Shown in pieces: positions 55,611-64,000 of a stretch of 64,000 nt of DNA. A program made the translations under genes and the position numbers. The stretch comes from Bin5 sp965208965 (GTDB taxonomy: Bacteria > Chloroflexota > Anaerolineae > Caldilineales > Caldilineaceae). The stretch's first letter is position 1. Each line of letters starts with the position of its first letter. The stretch lies in assembly GCA_965208965.1 (NCBI GenBank), contig OZ242384.1:3410001-3474000 (forward strand). The letters are read 5' to 3'. The notes beneath the pieces were generated by a model that ran no database searches, had not been told where the DNA came from, and saw nothing but the letters and a program-made list of their open reading frames with translations.

Positions 55611-56843
55611 TCAAGAGACAATCTGCACTGTCGCCGGTGGCTGCAGCGCGCCGTCCGCGGTGAACTCGACAGACTGCAGGGCTCCAACATCTGTTAGAGC
55701 GGGATTTTCGCCGGCCTCTTCCAAAAGTGCCGGCGACAACCACAGTGTATCCAGTTCAAGCGTGTTCTTGATCCAGACGACCCGCGCCGAGTCTGGAGCC
55801 TTGCCCATCAACCCGATCTGGATTACCTCCTGGTCGGACGGCAGCACGACAGGTTGCTTTGCGGCCGCGAAGTTGCCGGCGGTCAGGCAGTTCGTATAGG
55901 TGGCGCGCCAGTCGACCTTGGCTCGCAACCGTTCAGGGATGAGATCGGCCAGGCCGACACCGGAGGCATTACCGTGGCTGCCCTCTGTCAGATCCAGGAC
56001 CGCCAGTACACGAAAGTTCGGTTCCCTCGGACCGCCGTTGCGCCGCCACATTCCGATGATGTTGGTATCCATGCCCGTACCGCTAATGTTCTTGCCCATC
56101 TCCTGCACGATCAACAGATCGAGGTCGTCAAAAGGAATCGACGGTTGCAGCGCTTTCGCCTTCCGCAGCAATTCCGGCTCCTCTTCGAATATCCTTTCAC
56201 CCGCCAGGACCGCAATCTCCGCGGGCTCGTGGCGGCCGTTCTCGACGATGGCAACGCCGGCGACGACCGGCATCGTCTTCAGGATGACCTGGGCAGCTCG
56301 GGGAATCGCAGTTACAGCGTCGTGGGCATGGAGAGTCGCCGCACCTTTCCTTTTCCCCAGTCCAATCGTCATGATTTTGCACAGTCCGCTCTCGTGGTCT
56401 GCGCGAAATGCCGTGTGGGCCTTGACGCGATTGACGGGAATCACCGCATCGGCCTCGGCCGCATGACGATCCCAGTAGACCGGCATGCCGGCCGCTTCTC
56501 CAATCTGCTTCACCTCCAGGCTACTGTGAATGGGGACGCCCAAATCGGCCATTCCGTATCCGACGAGGACGGCATGTTGACCTTCGGCTGTACCCCCGCC
56601 GTGGCTGCCCATTGCCGGGACGAGAATCGGCTCCGCCCCCAATGACTTCAATGTCCCGACTACGGCCTGCACCACCTCCTTGTAGCAGGAGATTCCCCGG
56701 CTGCCTACGGCCACCACCACGCGCATTCCAGGCCGCACACGCTCTGACAGTGCCACCGCGTTAAGACCGTTCCATACGGCGGCAGATACATTCTCTTCAC
56801 GCTGTTCAGAGACCGACTGCCGCACCGGAGCGAGTTGAATCAT
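55611..56843 (-). CDS. LarA-like DUF2088 protein
   Basis: 410 residues related to the N-terminal lactate racemase (LarA) family. Visible marks: VVVAVGSRGI, VPAMGSHGGGT, NRVKAHTAF, GLCKIMTIGLGKRKG (cofactor-Lys region). LarA uses a nickel-pincer nucleotide made by LarBCE, which are not nearby. The reaction might be racemisation or epimerisation of a hydroxy acid. ATG 56843 with GGAGGGG upstream. The prfB stop lies 25 bases upstream. Confidence 0.8.
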   Translation of the reverse strand: MIQLAPVRQSVSEQREENVSAAVWNGLNAVALSERVRPGMRVVVAVGSRGISCYKEVVQAVVGTLKSLGAEPILVPAMGSHGGGTAEGQHAVLVGYGMADLGVPIHSSLEVKQIGEAAGMPVYWDRHAAEADAVIPVNRVKAHTAFRADHESGLCKIMTIGLGKRKGAATLHAHDAVTAIPRAAQVILKTMPVVAGVAIVENGRHEPAEIAVLAGERIFEEEPELLRKAKALQPSIPFDDLDLLIVQEMGKNISGTGMDTNIIGMWRRNGGPREPNFRVLAVLDLTEGSHGNASGVGLADLIPERLRAKVDWRATYTNCLTAGNFAAAKQPVVLPSDQEVIQIGLMGKAPDSARVVWIKNTLELDTLWLSPALLEEAGENPALTDVGALQSVEFTADGALQPPATVQIVS

Positions 56844-56868
56844 TTTCCCCTCCGTGGAGCGAATCTGC

Positions 56869-57961
56869 TTAAGTACCTACCTGACTCTTCAGCCATGCCT
56901 CGATAAACGGGTCCAGGTCACCGTCCAGGACCGTCTGCGGCGAGGCGGTTTCCACTTCTGTGCGCAGGTCCTTCACCATCTGATAGGGATGCAGGACATA
57001 GGAGCGAATCTGGCTGCCGAAGTCGGCCTGGACATTTTCCCCCTTGAGCCGGGCCTTTTCAGCAGCGATCTTTTCCTGTTCAATGGCGTAGAGTTTCCCT
57101 CGCAGAATCCGCATCGCGATCTCCCGGTTCTGCGTCTGGCTGCGTTCATTCTGGCACGATACGACAATGCCAGTCGGCATATGGTGGAGGCGAACTGCCG
57201 TCGCGTTCTTCTGCACGCTCTGACCTCCGGCCCCACTGGACAGGAAGACATCCATTCGAATGTCGTTTTGTGCGATCTCTATCTCGATGTCCTCATCGAT
57301 GATCGGCATGACCTCAAGTTTGGCAAAGGAAGTGTGACGCCTACTGCCGGCGTCGAATGGGCTGAGCCGTACAAGACGGTGTGTGCCCCGTTCCGCCTGA
57401 AGATAGCCGTAAGCGCAGGATCCGTCCACTGTGATCGTAACGCTCTTGATGCCGGCCTCTTCTCCCTGAGTCATATCGGTGATTTCTGTCGCGTAATTCT
57501 TCTTCTCCGCCCAGCGCAAGTACATGCGTTGTAACATCGCCGCCCAGTCCTGCGCCTCGGTACCGCCGGCCCCGGCATGAATGCTGATGATTGCCCCGCC
57601 CGAGTCATACTTTCCATTGAGCGCCAGCGTGAATTCGCGCCTTTCCAACTCCTCATCCAAGGAGCTGGCCTCACTGTCCAGTTCCGACAGCAACTCCTCG
57701 TCGTCGTCGGCCATCTCCGCCAGATCGAGCGCGTCTTGGGTCCGCTGACTCAACCCATCCCAAACTCCGATCTGTTCCTGAAGGGCATTCAGCTCCTGCA
57801 TTTTCTGCTGGGCGGTTCTCTGATTGTCCCAAAAATCGGGCGCTATTGACGCCTCTTCCAATGCCTTTACCTGCGCGACTTTGTCCGGCAGGTCAAAGCC
57901 GCCTCCGTATCGTGTTGACCCGCTCTGCAAGCAGATGTAGTCTGTCAGTTAACTCGCCCAT
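56869..57961 (-). CDS. prfB: Peptide chain release factor 2 (with programmed +1 frameshift)
   Basis: Recognises UGA/UAA stop codons. The coding sequence is joined: 57961-57896 (22 codons, MGELTDRLHLLAERVNTIRR...) then 57894-56869 after skipping one base at a CTTTGAC slip site, total 363 residues. Motifs: the tripeptide SPF in LVRLSPFDAGSRRH and GGQ in GAGGQSVQKNATAVRLHH, plus the N-terminal coiled-coil domain. Without the frameshift, translation stops at UGA 57895-57893, so RF2 limits its own synthesis. ATG 57961 has AAGGAG upstream. Apparent starts inside the second frame (57930) are not real. Confidence 0.95.
57892..57907 (-). promoter_or_regulatory. prfB programmed +1 frameshift site
   Basis: Minus strand GGAGGCGG (57906-57899) acts as the stimulatory Shine-Dalgarno-like element, followed at once by CTT TGA C (57898-57892), the canonical slippery codon and in-frame UGA plus C. 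Confidence 0.95.
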
Positions 57962-58065
57962 GCGTCACAATCTCCTTCGATGAAATAAGATGGCATTCTG
58001 AAGCCTCCGCTGGCCCCAGCATTCAGGACACTCGCAGTCCGCCACCAAACTTGGCGCAGGCCCCA

Positions 58066-59016
58066 CTACTCTCCCAAAAGCCCTTCTACAAAAGTTACCG
58101 GTTCGAACTCGGCCAGGTCTTCAAGCTTTTCCCCTGTGCCTACGAAACGCACGGGAATCCCCAACTGCTTCTTGATGTTAAGAACCGCGCCGCCCTTGGC
58201 AGTGCTGTCCAACTTGGTCAAAATGATTCCGGTTACCCCGGACGCCTCTTCAAATCCCTTAGCCTGCAAAATAGCGTTCTGGCCCGTAGATGCGTCCAAC
58301 ACCAGCAATGTCTCGTGCGGCGCTCGGTGGACCTGTTTTGCAGCCACACGCTGCATCTTCTCCAACTCCTGCATCAGATTGAACTCATTCTGCAATCTGC
58401 CTGCCGTGTCCGTGATAAGCAAGTCGGCGTTTCGGCTCTCCTGACTCGCCCGTATTGCGTCGAAAAGCACCGCCGCCGGGTCGGACCCGGGCGCCTGCGC
58501 GATTACGTCTACGCCCGCCCGTTCTCCCCAGATCTGGAGCTGATCGATGGCCGCCGCCCGGAAAGTATCACCTGCGGCGAGTACGACTCTCTTGCCCTTC
58601 TCCTTGTACCGCAACGCCAGTTTGCCAATCGTCGTAGTCTTGCCCGATCCGTTTACGCCAACGACCAGCACAACAGTCAGAATGCGCGGTTCCTCTATCT
58701 GTAACGGTTCCTCAGCCTCCAACAGCTTCACCATCTCCTGCTTCAATATCAGGTAGGCATCCTCACTGCGCCTAACCCCCTCTTTCTGTACCCGTTCTCG
58801 AGTGGCTTCGACGAGTTCGACCGTAGTATCCATCCCGACATCGGCTACGATCAGCGCCTCCTCCAGCTCCTCCCACAGCGCATCACTGACCTCGTTCTCC
58901 TGAAATATCGAACCGATCTGACTGAAGATACCCGATCGGGTCTTTTGCAGGCTTTCTTCAATTCGTACATCGTCCGCCGTCTTCTCTTCCTGGCGGCCAA
59001 ACAAGCGCCTGAGCAC
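58066..59016 (-). CDS. ftsY: Signal recognition particle receptor FtsY
   Basis: 316 residues. GTPase that docks the SRP-ribosome complex at the membrane. N domain about 15-110, G domain with P-loop VGVNGSGKTTTIGKLA, DTAGRLQ, and TKLD; A domain short. Start GTG 59016 has AGGAG eight bases upstream and follows an extended -10 promoter at 59052; the in-frame ATG at 59052 overlaps the promoter itself, so GTG is chosen. Confidence 0.95.
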   Translation of the reverse strand: MLRRLFGRQEEKTADDVRIEESLQKTRSGIFSQIGSIFQENEVSDALWEELEEALIVADVGMDTTVELVEATRERVQKEGVRRSEDAYLILKQEMVKLLEAEEPLQIEEPRILTVVLVVGVNGSGKTTTIGKLALRYKEKGKRVVLAAGDTFRAAAIDQLQIWGERAGVDVIAQAPGSDPAAVLFDAIRASQESRNADLLITDTAGRLQNEFNLMQELEKMQRVAAKQVHRAPHETLLVLDASTGQNAILQAKGFEEASGVTGIILTKLDSTAKGGAVLNIKKQLGIPVRFVGTGEKLEDLAEFEPVTFVEGLLGE

Positions 59017-59051
59017 GTGGGAATCTCCTGAGATGGGCCCTACACGAGGCA

Positions 59052-59060
59052 ATTATAGCA
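59052..59060 (-). promoter_or_regulatory. Extended -10 promoter of ftsY
   Basis: Minus strand TGCTATAAT (complement of 59052-59060): TGn plus a perfect TATAAT. No good -35, as usual for extended -10 promoters. Start predicted near 59045, leader about 29 bases. Confidence 0.75.
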
Positions 59061-59150
59061 CGGGCGGGAACGATAGAAAGAACATCTACCCCATACGCGT
59101 CCTTCTACGAAAATGTCCGCGAAGTGCAGGCAGAATGGCCATCAGACTTG

Positions 59151-59190
59151 AATCCCGTGTTGGCGGGATTGGGTCTCCTGCCTGTATACT
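59151..59190 (+). promoter_or_regulatory. Palindrome overlapping a candidate dgt promoter
   Basis: AATCCCG (59151-59157) and CGGGATT (59164-59170) around a 6-base centre cover TTGGCG (59160-59165); TATACT (59185-59190) lies 19 bases further, a slightly long spacer. The dyad covering the -35 looks like a repressor operator for dgt (59276). Confidence 0.45.
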
Positions 59191-59275
59191 GAGTTTAGTG
59201 GGGAGTCCGCGTTCTGCAGGACCATTCTGGTGAAGCCAGGACCGCCTTACCTCCCTACCGCCTTAGGCCAAAGAA

Positions 59276-60439
59276 ATGGTGACCAGAGAAGAGTTGGAGC
59301 AGAGGGAAGCCAGAGAGCTGGCCGCCTACGCCATGCCCAGTTGCCGCAGCCGCGGGCGGGCCTATCCTGCTGCCGAGCACCCCTATCGCACAGCCTACCA
59401 GCGGGACCGCGATCGAATCATCCACACAACAGCATTCCGCAGGCTGCAGTACAAGACCCAGGTCTTCGTTTACAACGAAGGCGATCACTACCGTAACCGC
59501 CTGACCCACACCATCGAAGTGGCACAGATTGGCCGCACTCTTGCCCGAACCCTGTCCTGTAACGAAGACCTGACAGAAGCCATCTGTCTCGCCCATGACC
59601 TTGGACATCCTCCCTTCGGCCATACCGGCGAAGAAACCCTGGATGACCTCATGCAAGGGCACGGCGGCTACGATCACCAGAAACAGACATATCGCATAAT
59701 CACCAGGCTGGAGCGTCGCTACCTTGAGCATCCAGGCCTGAATCTGACATACGAGGTGCGTGAAGGGGTGGTGAAGCACGACACCGACTATGACGTTGTC
59801 GATGCCCGGGACTACAATCCCGATGAAATGGGTACCCTGGAATGTCAGGTGAGCAACCTGGCTGACGAAATCGCTTACAGCACCAGTGATTCAGATGACG
59901 GCTTGCGGGCCGGCATCCTGGACCCCCGCGCGTTCCTTGAACTGGCCATCAGCCGGCGCGTCCTGAACTCACTTGGAAAAACCGCGAATTCCATTGACCT
60001 CACTCAGCCTCTGGACCGTTACCGATTCATCCGGCGGCTGGTTGGGGTCGAAGTCAACGACGCGATCCAGGCCACGGCTGCAAACCTGCGCGCCGCCGGC
60101 GTACAGAGTATCGTCGATCTGCGGGCGCAGACAGCAAATGTCGCTGCATATTCGGATGAGCTCGCAGAGGAAAACCGCGAATTGAAAAGGTTCCTTTTTG
60201 ACCGCTTTTACAGGCACTACCGTGTAGCCCGCATGGCGGCCAAGGCAGACAGGACGATTCGCGCCCTATTTTCCGCATTTGTCGAGGAGCCGGCCCAACT
60301 CCCTCCTGAAACGCAGGCCGACTTTTCTGACCCAGGGACAGACCTCCGCCGCGTTGTCTGCGATTACATCGCCGGCATGACCGACCGCTACGCCATTGCC
60401 GAGCACCGCCGCCTGTTTGACCCGGAAGAGGCGGTCTGA
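59276..60439 (+). CDS. dgt: Deoxyguanosinetriphosphate triphosphohydrolase-like HD protein
   Basis: 387 residues. Hydrolyses dNTPs to nucleoside and triphosphate. HD metal site: NRLTHTIEVAQIGR, then AICLAHDLGHPPFGHTGE, with a further Asp in VSNLADEIAYS. The N-terminal FRRLQYKTQVFV is the family allosteric/nucleotide site region. ATG 59276 with weak AGGCC...AAAG upstream. It converges on the unknown membrane protein gene. Confidence 0.93.
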   Translation: MVTREELEQREARELAAYAMPSCRSRGRAYPAAEHPYRTAYQRDRDRIIHTTAFRRLQYKTQVFVYNEGDHYRNRLTHTIEVAQIGRTLARTLSCNEDLTEAICLAHDLGHPPFGHTGEETLDDLMQGHGGYDHQKQTYRIITRLERRYLEHPGLNLTYEVREGVVKHDTDYDVVDARDYNPDEMGTLECQVSNLADEIAYSTSDSDDGLRAGILDPRAFLELAISRRVLNSLGKTANSIDLTQPLDRYRFIRRLVGVEVNDAIQATAANLRAAGVQSIVDLRAQTANVAAYSDELAEENRELKRFLFDRFYRHYRVARMAAKADRTIRALFSAFVEEPAQLPPETQADFSDPGTDLRRVVCDYIAGMTDRYAIAEHRRLFDPEEAV

Positions 60440-60470
60440 ACACCTGACATCCAGTCGCTTTCTCTCCTGA

Positions 60471-62096
60471 TCACGACTGCACATGGATAGCCAGGCTTGC
60501 GCTGACCGAACGGAACGGCATCGGCGCCTGTTCGCCATCCATGAATGTTACACTCCTGATCGTGCATTCAAGGACTATGTGGTCGGACTGAAGTGTGCAA
60601 GTCAGGCCGGGGCGGACCTCGAGGGGGGCCGACGAAGTCGAGCCGTTCCCCTCCACGAATTCGTCCAGCCCCGACACGTCGAAGCCTGGCGAGACAAGGG
60701 GCTGGCTGACGCTGCGAACGGCCGTGCGATCATATAGCCAGATGTCGAGAAGTCGTACCTGGCCCGAAGTCGCGGCAGCGCGGTCCACCGATTCATTGAT
60801 TCCCATCCCGCAGGCGCCCAGCAATTCACCGTCTGCTGCGTTGATGGTAAAGCTCTCATCGTAAGTCTGGATACCGAAGGCGTAATTCGCCTCAAACTGG
60901 CCAACCTGCTGACTGGATGAATGGAAAACCGGCGGCGGTTCCCCCTGAGTGCGGACGGTCTCGACAGTCTCAGGCTCCAGCGGCGTGAAACGGGCAGATT
61001 CAGTCTCCTGTATTTCCCGTTCGGCAAGTTCTTCGCCGCCGCTAGGGTCGTCTGCAAGTACACCTGCGTCGACTCCTGCATCCGTCCCCACTTCCAGTCT
61101 GTCCAGATCCTCGCGGAAAGTCTTCTCGGTTGGAGCCGGCTCCCAGCCGTCATCCCAGTGTTCCCGGGCCTCGCCGTCCCGGCTCTCTCCGAACTCTTCG
61201 TATTCGGATACAGTCGGTATAGCGCCGGATTGAAACTCGTCTTCCCGCCTTTCAGCGTCCTCATCTGCAGCCGGCTGCTGCAGGCTCAGCTCCTCTCTTT
61301 CCCAGTCTAAGGACGGCTCGCCGACCTGCTCATCGTCGCCCTCCTGCTTCGGCGCCGCAGGAGCGCCATAAGAGACTGGACTGCCCGGCCCGCGTTCTGG
61401 CTCGACCGGTCGCTGTTGAGGCGCGATTGAAGGGCCAGCTTCACCTTCTGTCCAGGGCTCGTGGGACAGACCGTCATCACGCTGGATCCAGGAACCGTCT
61501 GCTTCATTCCTCTGAGTTTCCTGTTGGGAGGTCTCGCTGTCGGGCATCCGGGATATGGAAGACCGTTCATCTGTTCGCCGTTCGTCAACAGACTGTTCTC
61601 TGAAAACGGGCTCTTCGGTACTTGCCGCACCCTCGGATTCGGCCTCCCTTCGCAGCCAGTTCAGGGTGGGTTGACGGGGCCTTACTGGTCTACCCGCAAG
61701 AGGGGGAGATTGGGCCCGCCGATCGCGCGCGGCAGTGACTTGATTGGAGCGGCTTCTGCTGAAGGGCAACGGGAATGGCGACTGCTTTGAATCCTTGTCC
61801 TGAGATTGACGCAGAAGCTGGTAGCCAATGACCACCCCACCGACCAGCAGAAGCGCCGCAGCTACGTATAGCAGTCCTTGATTCACCCACTCCATCAGGA
61901 GCGAATAGTTGGATTCGGAGTTCCTGTTCTCTTCTGCCGGACTCTCCACAGACTGGGCCGGCGCCGTTGCCGGAGCTGTCGCGGGCGCATCGATCCACTG
62001 TACGGGCCACACCCACCAACCGATAAAGAGGCCGAGCGTCAACCCAACCAGTCCGGCCATTAGCATGTGAATGAGTGACCTGTTACGGTCGATCAT
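60471..62096 (-). CDS. Membrane-anchored acidic protein of unknown function
   Basis: 541 residues. Two transmembrane segments (about 9-29 and 74-94) with a short Pro/Ala/Glu loop between, then about 270 residues of low-complexity, Glu/Asp/Ser/Arg-rich linker (likely disordered), then a C-terminal domain of about 150 residues with beta character: FEANYAFGIQTYDESFTI, LLDIWLYDRTAVR, LEVRPGLTCTLQSDHIVLEC. Topology puts both ends inside if the two segments form a hairpin. Not recognised; the fold might bind a protein or polymer. It lies between dgt (convergent) and manC-like (same strand, 37 bases upstream). Confidence 0.8.
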   Translation of the reverse strand: MIDRNRSLIHMLMAGLVGLTLGLFIGWWVWPVQWIDAPATAPATAPAQSVESPAEENRNSESNYSLLMEWVNQGLLYVAAALLLVGGVVIGYQLLRQSQDKDSKQSPFPLPFSRSRSNQVTAARDRRAQSPPLAGRPVRPRQPTLNWLRREAESEGAASTEEPVFREQSVDERRTDERSSISRMPDSETSQQETQRNEADGSWIQRDDGLSHEPWTEGEAGPSIAPQQRPVEPERGPGSPVSYGAPAAPKQEGDDEQVGEPSLDWEREELSLQQPAADEDAERREDEFQSGAIPTVSEYEEFGESRDGEAREHWDDGWEPAPTEKTFREDLDRLEVGTDAGVDAGVLADDPSGGEELAEREIQETESARFTPLEPETVETVRTQGEPPPVFHSSSQQVGQFEANYAFGIQTYDESFTINAADGELLGACGMGINESVDRAAATSGQVRLLDIWLYDRTAVRSVSQPLVSPGFDVSGLDEFVEGNGSTSSAPLEVRPGLTCTLQSDHIVLECTIRSVTFMDGEQAPMPFRSVSASLAIHVQS

Positions 62097-62133
62097 TATT
62101 CTGACTACAACTTTCGCCGCGACCGAAGGACCG

Positions 62134-63210
62134 TTAGAGGAGTTCGCCGCGATCAGCGGCCTGCAACTCGGCGACGACCTGCTTCACCTGTTGAATACTT
62201 TCCTTTTTGCCGATCAACAGTGCGTCACCAGCATCAATCACGATCAAGTCGTCGACATCGATCAGCGCCACCAGCCGCTCCTGGGCCGCGACAATGTTGC
62301 CCCTGCTATTCAACGGCAGGATCTCCCCTTCAACAGGGTAGTTCCCGGCCTCATCCTCGGCAACAACTGATTCAAGCGAATCCCAACTTCCCAGGTCGTT
62401 CCATCCAACCTGCAACGGAACCACTGCCACCCCGTCTGCGCCTTCCATGAGCCCATAGTCTATCGATACATCGGGCATGGTCGGCCAGATCTCAGCCAGC
62501 ACGACTTCCTGTTCTCTAGTGCCAACCGCCGCGGCGATGGAGTTCATCGCATCAAACAGGTCGGGCATCTGTCTTTCATATTCAGCCAGCAGCCGTTCGA
62601 CCCGGCTCACGAATATGCCGCCGTTCCAGTAGTATCCGCCATCGGCGAGAAAGCGCTCGGCCGTAGCCTGGTCTGGCTTTTCCAGGAAGCGGCTTACCGC
62701 GAAGGTCGGAAGATCCCCTGCCAGCGGCAGATGCCCGTCCTCCCGCTGAATATAGCCATAGCCGGTGTGGGCCTTAGTCGGCTCAATTCCCAACACGGAA
62801 AGATAGCCTTCGCGAGCGCTTCGCTCCGCCTGCCGTAACGCTCTCTGAAAGCCGTCATAATCCTGAATGAGGTGGTCCGCCGGCAATACAGCAACCACTT
62901 CATCCGGATCGCGCCGCTTCAGATGCGCGCAAGCGAGCGCAATCGCCGGGGCCGTATTGCGGCCTTCCGGCTCCACCAGCACATTCGAGACGGGCAAACC
63001 GTCCAACTGCAGGGCACAGAGATCGGCATAGCGTCTGCCCGTAACTACATAAGTGTCCTCCATGCTGACGAGCCCCTCGAGTCGGGCGACGGTTGACTGA
63101 ATCATCGTCTGCCCGCTGCCGGTGACGTCGCTGAACTGTTTAGGAGTGCTTTGCCGGCTGCGGGGCCACAGGCGGGTACCCACACCGCCGGCAAGAATTA
63201 CAGCGTACAT
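62134..63210 (-). CDS. Mannose-1-phosphate guanylyltransferase
   Basis: 358 residues, short form without the isomerase domain. Makes GDP-mannose. Signature motifs: VILAGGVGTRLWPRSRQSTPKQF (quoted to 20: VILAGGVGTRLWPRSR) with the pyrophosphorylase loop, EPEGRNTAPAIALA, LPADHLI, FLEKPD, and GWNDLGSWDSL. Starts 12 bases after the dprA stop. Could supply sugars for the surface polysaccharide genes in this window. Confidence 0.94.
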   Translation of the reverse strand: MYAVILAGGVGTRLWPRSRQSTPKQFSDVTGSGQTMIQSTVARLEGLVSMEDTYVVTGRRYADLCALQLDGLPVSNVLVEPEGRNTAPAIALACAHLKRRDPDEVVAVLPADHLIQDYDGFQRALRQAERSAREGYLSVLGIEPTKAHTGYGYIQREDGHLPLAGDLPTFAVSRFLEKPDQATAERFLADGGYYWNGGIFVSRVERLLAEYERQMPDLFDAMNSIAAAVGTREQEVVLAEIWPTMPDVSIDYGLMEGADGVAVVPLQVGWNDLGSWDSLESVVAEDEAGNYPVEGEILPLNSRGNIVAAQERLVALIDVDDLIVIDAGDALLIGKKESIQQVKQVVAELQAADRGELL

Positions 63211-63222
63211 TTGGTGACAATA

Positions 63223-64000
63223 TCAGTTGACGCGTACATACTGCATCTGCCCCACCTGGCGTACAAGGCCCTTGAGCTCCATCATTGCCAGCAAACTGCT
63301 GACCTCCGAGGTCTCCAGTGGGGCCGCCCGCACGATTTCATTCATGTGCTGCGGCTCGGTCGAAACATGTCGGAGAATCATCTCCTCCGCCGGCGATGCC
63401 GGGACCGTGACGCGGGCCTCCTGCTGCGCGACTGCGTCCGCAATCTGGAGGCGTTCCAGCAGATCGCTGGTAGAAGTTACGGGAATTGCGCCGTCCCGAA
63501 TCAGCCGGTTGCAACCTTCGCTGCCCGGACTGAGAATCGAACCCGGTACGGCGAAGACATCGCGAGACTGTTCAGCGGCAAAGCTGGCAGTAATCAGCGC
63601 TCCGCTGCGCCTACCGGCTTCGACGACGATCACGGCCAGGCTCAGCCCGCTGATGATGCGGTTGCGGGGCGGAAAGTTGCTGGCCTCCGGCCTTGTTCCC
63701 ATCGGGTACTCGCTGACCAGTGCGCCCTGTTCGATGATCTGCAGCGCCAGCCTACGGTTTCTCGGCGGGTAAATCTGGTCGACACCGCTACCCAATACGG
63801 CGATCGTTCGGCCGCCGGCGTCAAGTGCGGCCTGATGTGCGATCGTGTCTACACCCAGTGCCAGCCCGCTGACCACGGTTATGCCGTGCCGACCCAATTC
63901 AGTGCCCAGCTCACGGGCCACCTCCCGCCCGTAGGTGGAAGCTTGCCGCGTGCCGACAATGGCCACTGCCAGTTCGTCCTTCTCCTCGAGCTGGCCCCGA
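63223..64000 (-). CDS. dprA: DNA processing protein DprA (5' part outside window)
   Basis: Open through the window edge; about 258 residues visible. Loads RecA on incoming single-stranded DNA during transformation. The Rossmann-like core is complete: AIVGTRQASTYG (GSR-type site), VSGLALGVDTIAHQAAL, VLGSGVDQIYPPRN, SEYPMGTRP...FPPRNRIISGLS, and a C-terminal winged-helix part (MELKGLVRQVGQMQYVRV). The N-terminal SAM-like region lies beyond 64000. Confidence 0.94.
   Translation of the reverse strand, partial: RGQLEEKDELAVAIVGTRQASTYGREVARELGTELGRHGITVVSGLALGVDTIAHQAALDAGGRTIAVLGSGVDQIYPPRNRRLALQIIEQGALVSEYPMGTRPEASNFPPRNRIISGLSLAVIVVEAGRRSGALITASFAAEQSRDVFAVPGSILSPGSEGCNRLIRDGAIPVTSTSDLLERLQIADAVAQQEARVTVPASPAEEMILRHVSTEPQHMNEIVRAAPLETSEVSSLLAMMELKGLVRQVGQMQYVRVN

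Noticed and set aside
55854..56645. 263-codon plus-strand open frame
   Set aside because: Antisense to the LarA-like protein; no supporting start or motif.

Overview
The window is one contiguous piece of a GC-rich bacterial chromosome. It is tightly packed, with mostly minus-strand genes and mixed housekeeping and accessory content. DUF3105, MoxR/DUF58/DUF4129, several enolase-superfamily enzymes, a HemL-like aminotransferase beside a sulfatase, a TrpD2-like protein beside a sulfite reductase, and a Trm112-like protein without cysteines together suggest a Chloroflexota bacterium of the Caldilineae/Anaerolineae type. This is inference from family content; no 16S rRNA gene is present.

Layout. 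1-5.6 kb: a secreted LysM/SH3b/glycoside-hydrolase protein (5' end outside the window), a hotdog thioesterase, peptide deformylase, and a minus-strand operon of two L,D-transpeptidases plus a DUF3105 membrane protein. 6.1-10.9 kb: HemL-like aminotransferase, sulfatase, a bacterial menorin/FAM151 homologue and two small genes. 11-17.3 kb: signal peptidase I, an AlbA_2/ATPase-like regulator directly downstream of gyrA, gyrA, and rplI. 17.4-19.9 kb: an apparently intact, AT-richer group II intron with an RT-maturase-HNH protein, placed between a candidate promoter and rplI. 20-24.1 kb: response regulator, secreted triple-PDZ protein, histidine kinase. 24.2-28.8 kb: small proteins and an M16 lipoprotein peptidase. 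29.2-33.5 kb: a leader ORF, a siroheme sulfite/nitrite reductase with a long C-terminal extension, an unknown protein and a TrpD2-like protein. 33.5-41.1 kb: tRNA nucleotidyltransferase, a ThDP enzyme, and a moxR-DUF58-DUF4129 operon. 41.1-48.3 kb: a catabolic cluster (2-hydroxyacid dehydrogenase, amidohydrolase-2, two enolase-superfamily dehydratases, DapA-family lyase, ThDP enzyme) that looks like a sugar-acid pathway. 48.3-54.5 kb: MTA phosphorylase, two unknown proteins, a thioesterase whose start region is duplicated, and a three-gene translationally coupled polysaccharide operon. 54.6-64 kb: tRNA-Ser(CGA), HAD hydrolase, LarA-like protein, prfB with a programmed +1 frameshift, ftsY, dgt, an unknown membrane-anchored acidic protein, mannose-1-phosphate guanylyltransferase and dprA (5' end outside the window).

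How it fits together. Many minus-strand genes overlap by 1-8 bases (3434, 4224-4231, 39777, 49804-49807, 52370-52373, 52837-52840), which points to translational coupling. Several intercistronic gaps hold long perfect hairpins without T-tracts (22233-22266, 24117-24143, 31683-31716). The least ordinary items are the intron sitting in the rplI leader, the PDZ-containing two-component operon, the sORF leading the sulfite reductase operon, the sugar-acid cluster, and the 38-bp duplication at a start codon. I saw no complete defence island, prophage or CRISPR array.
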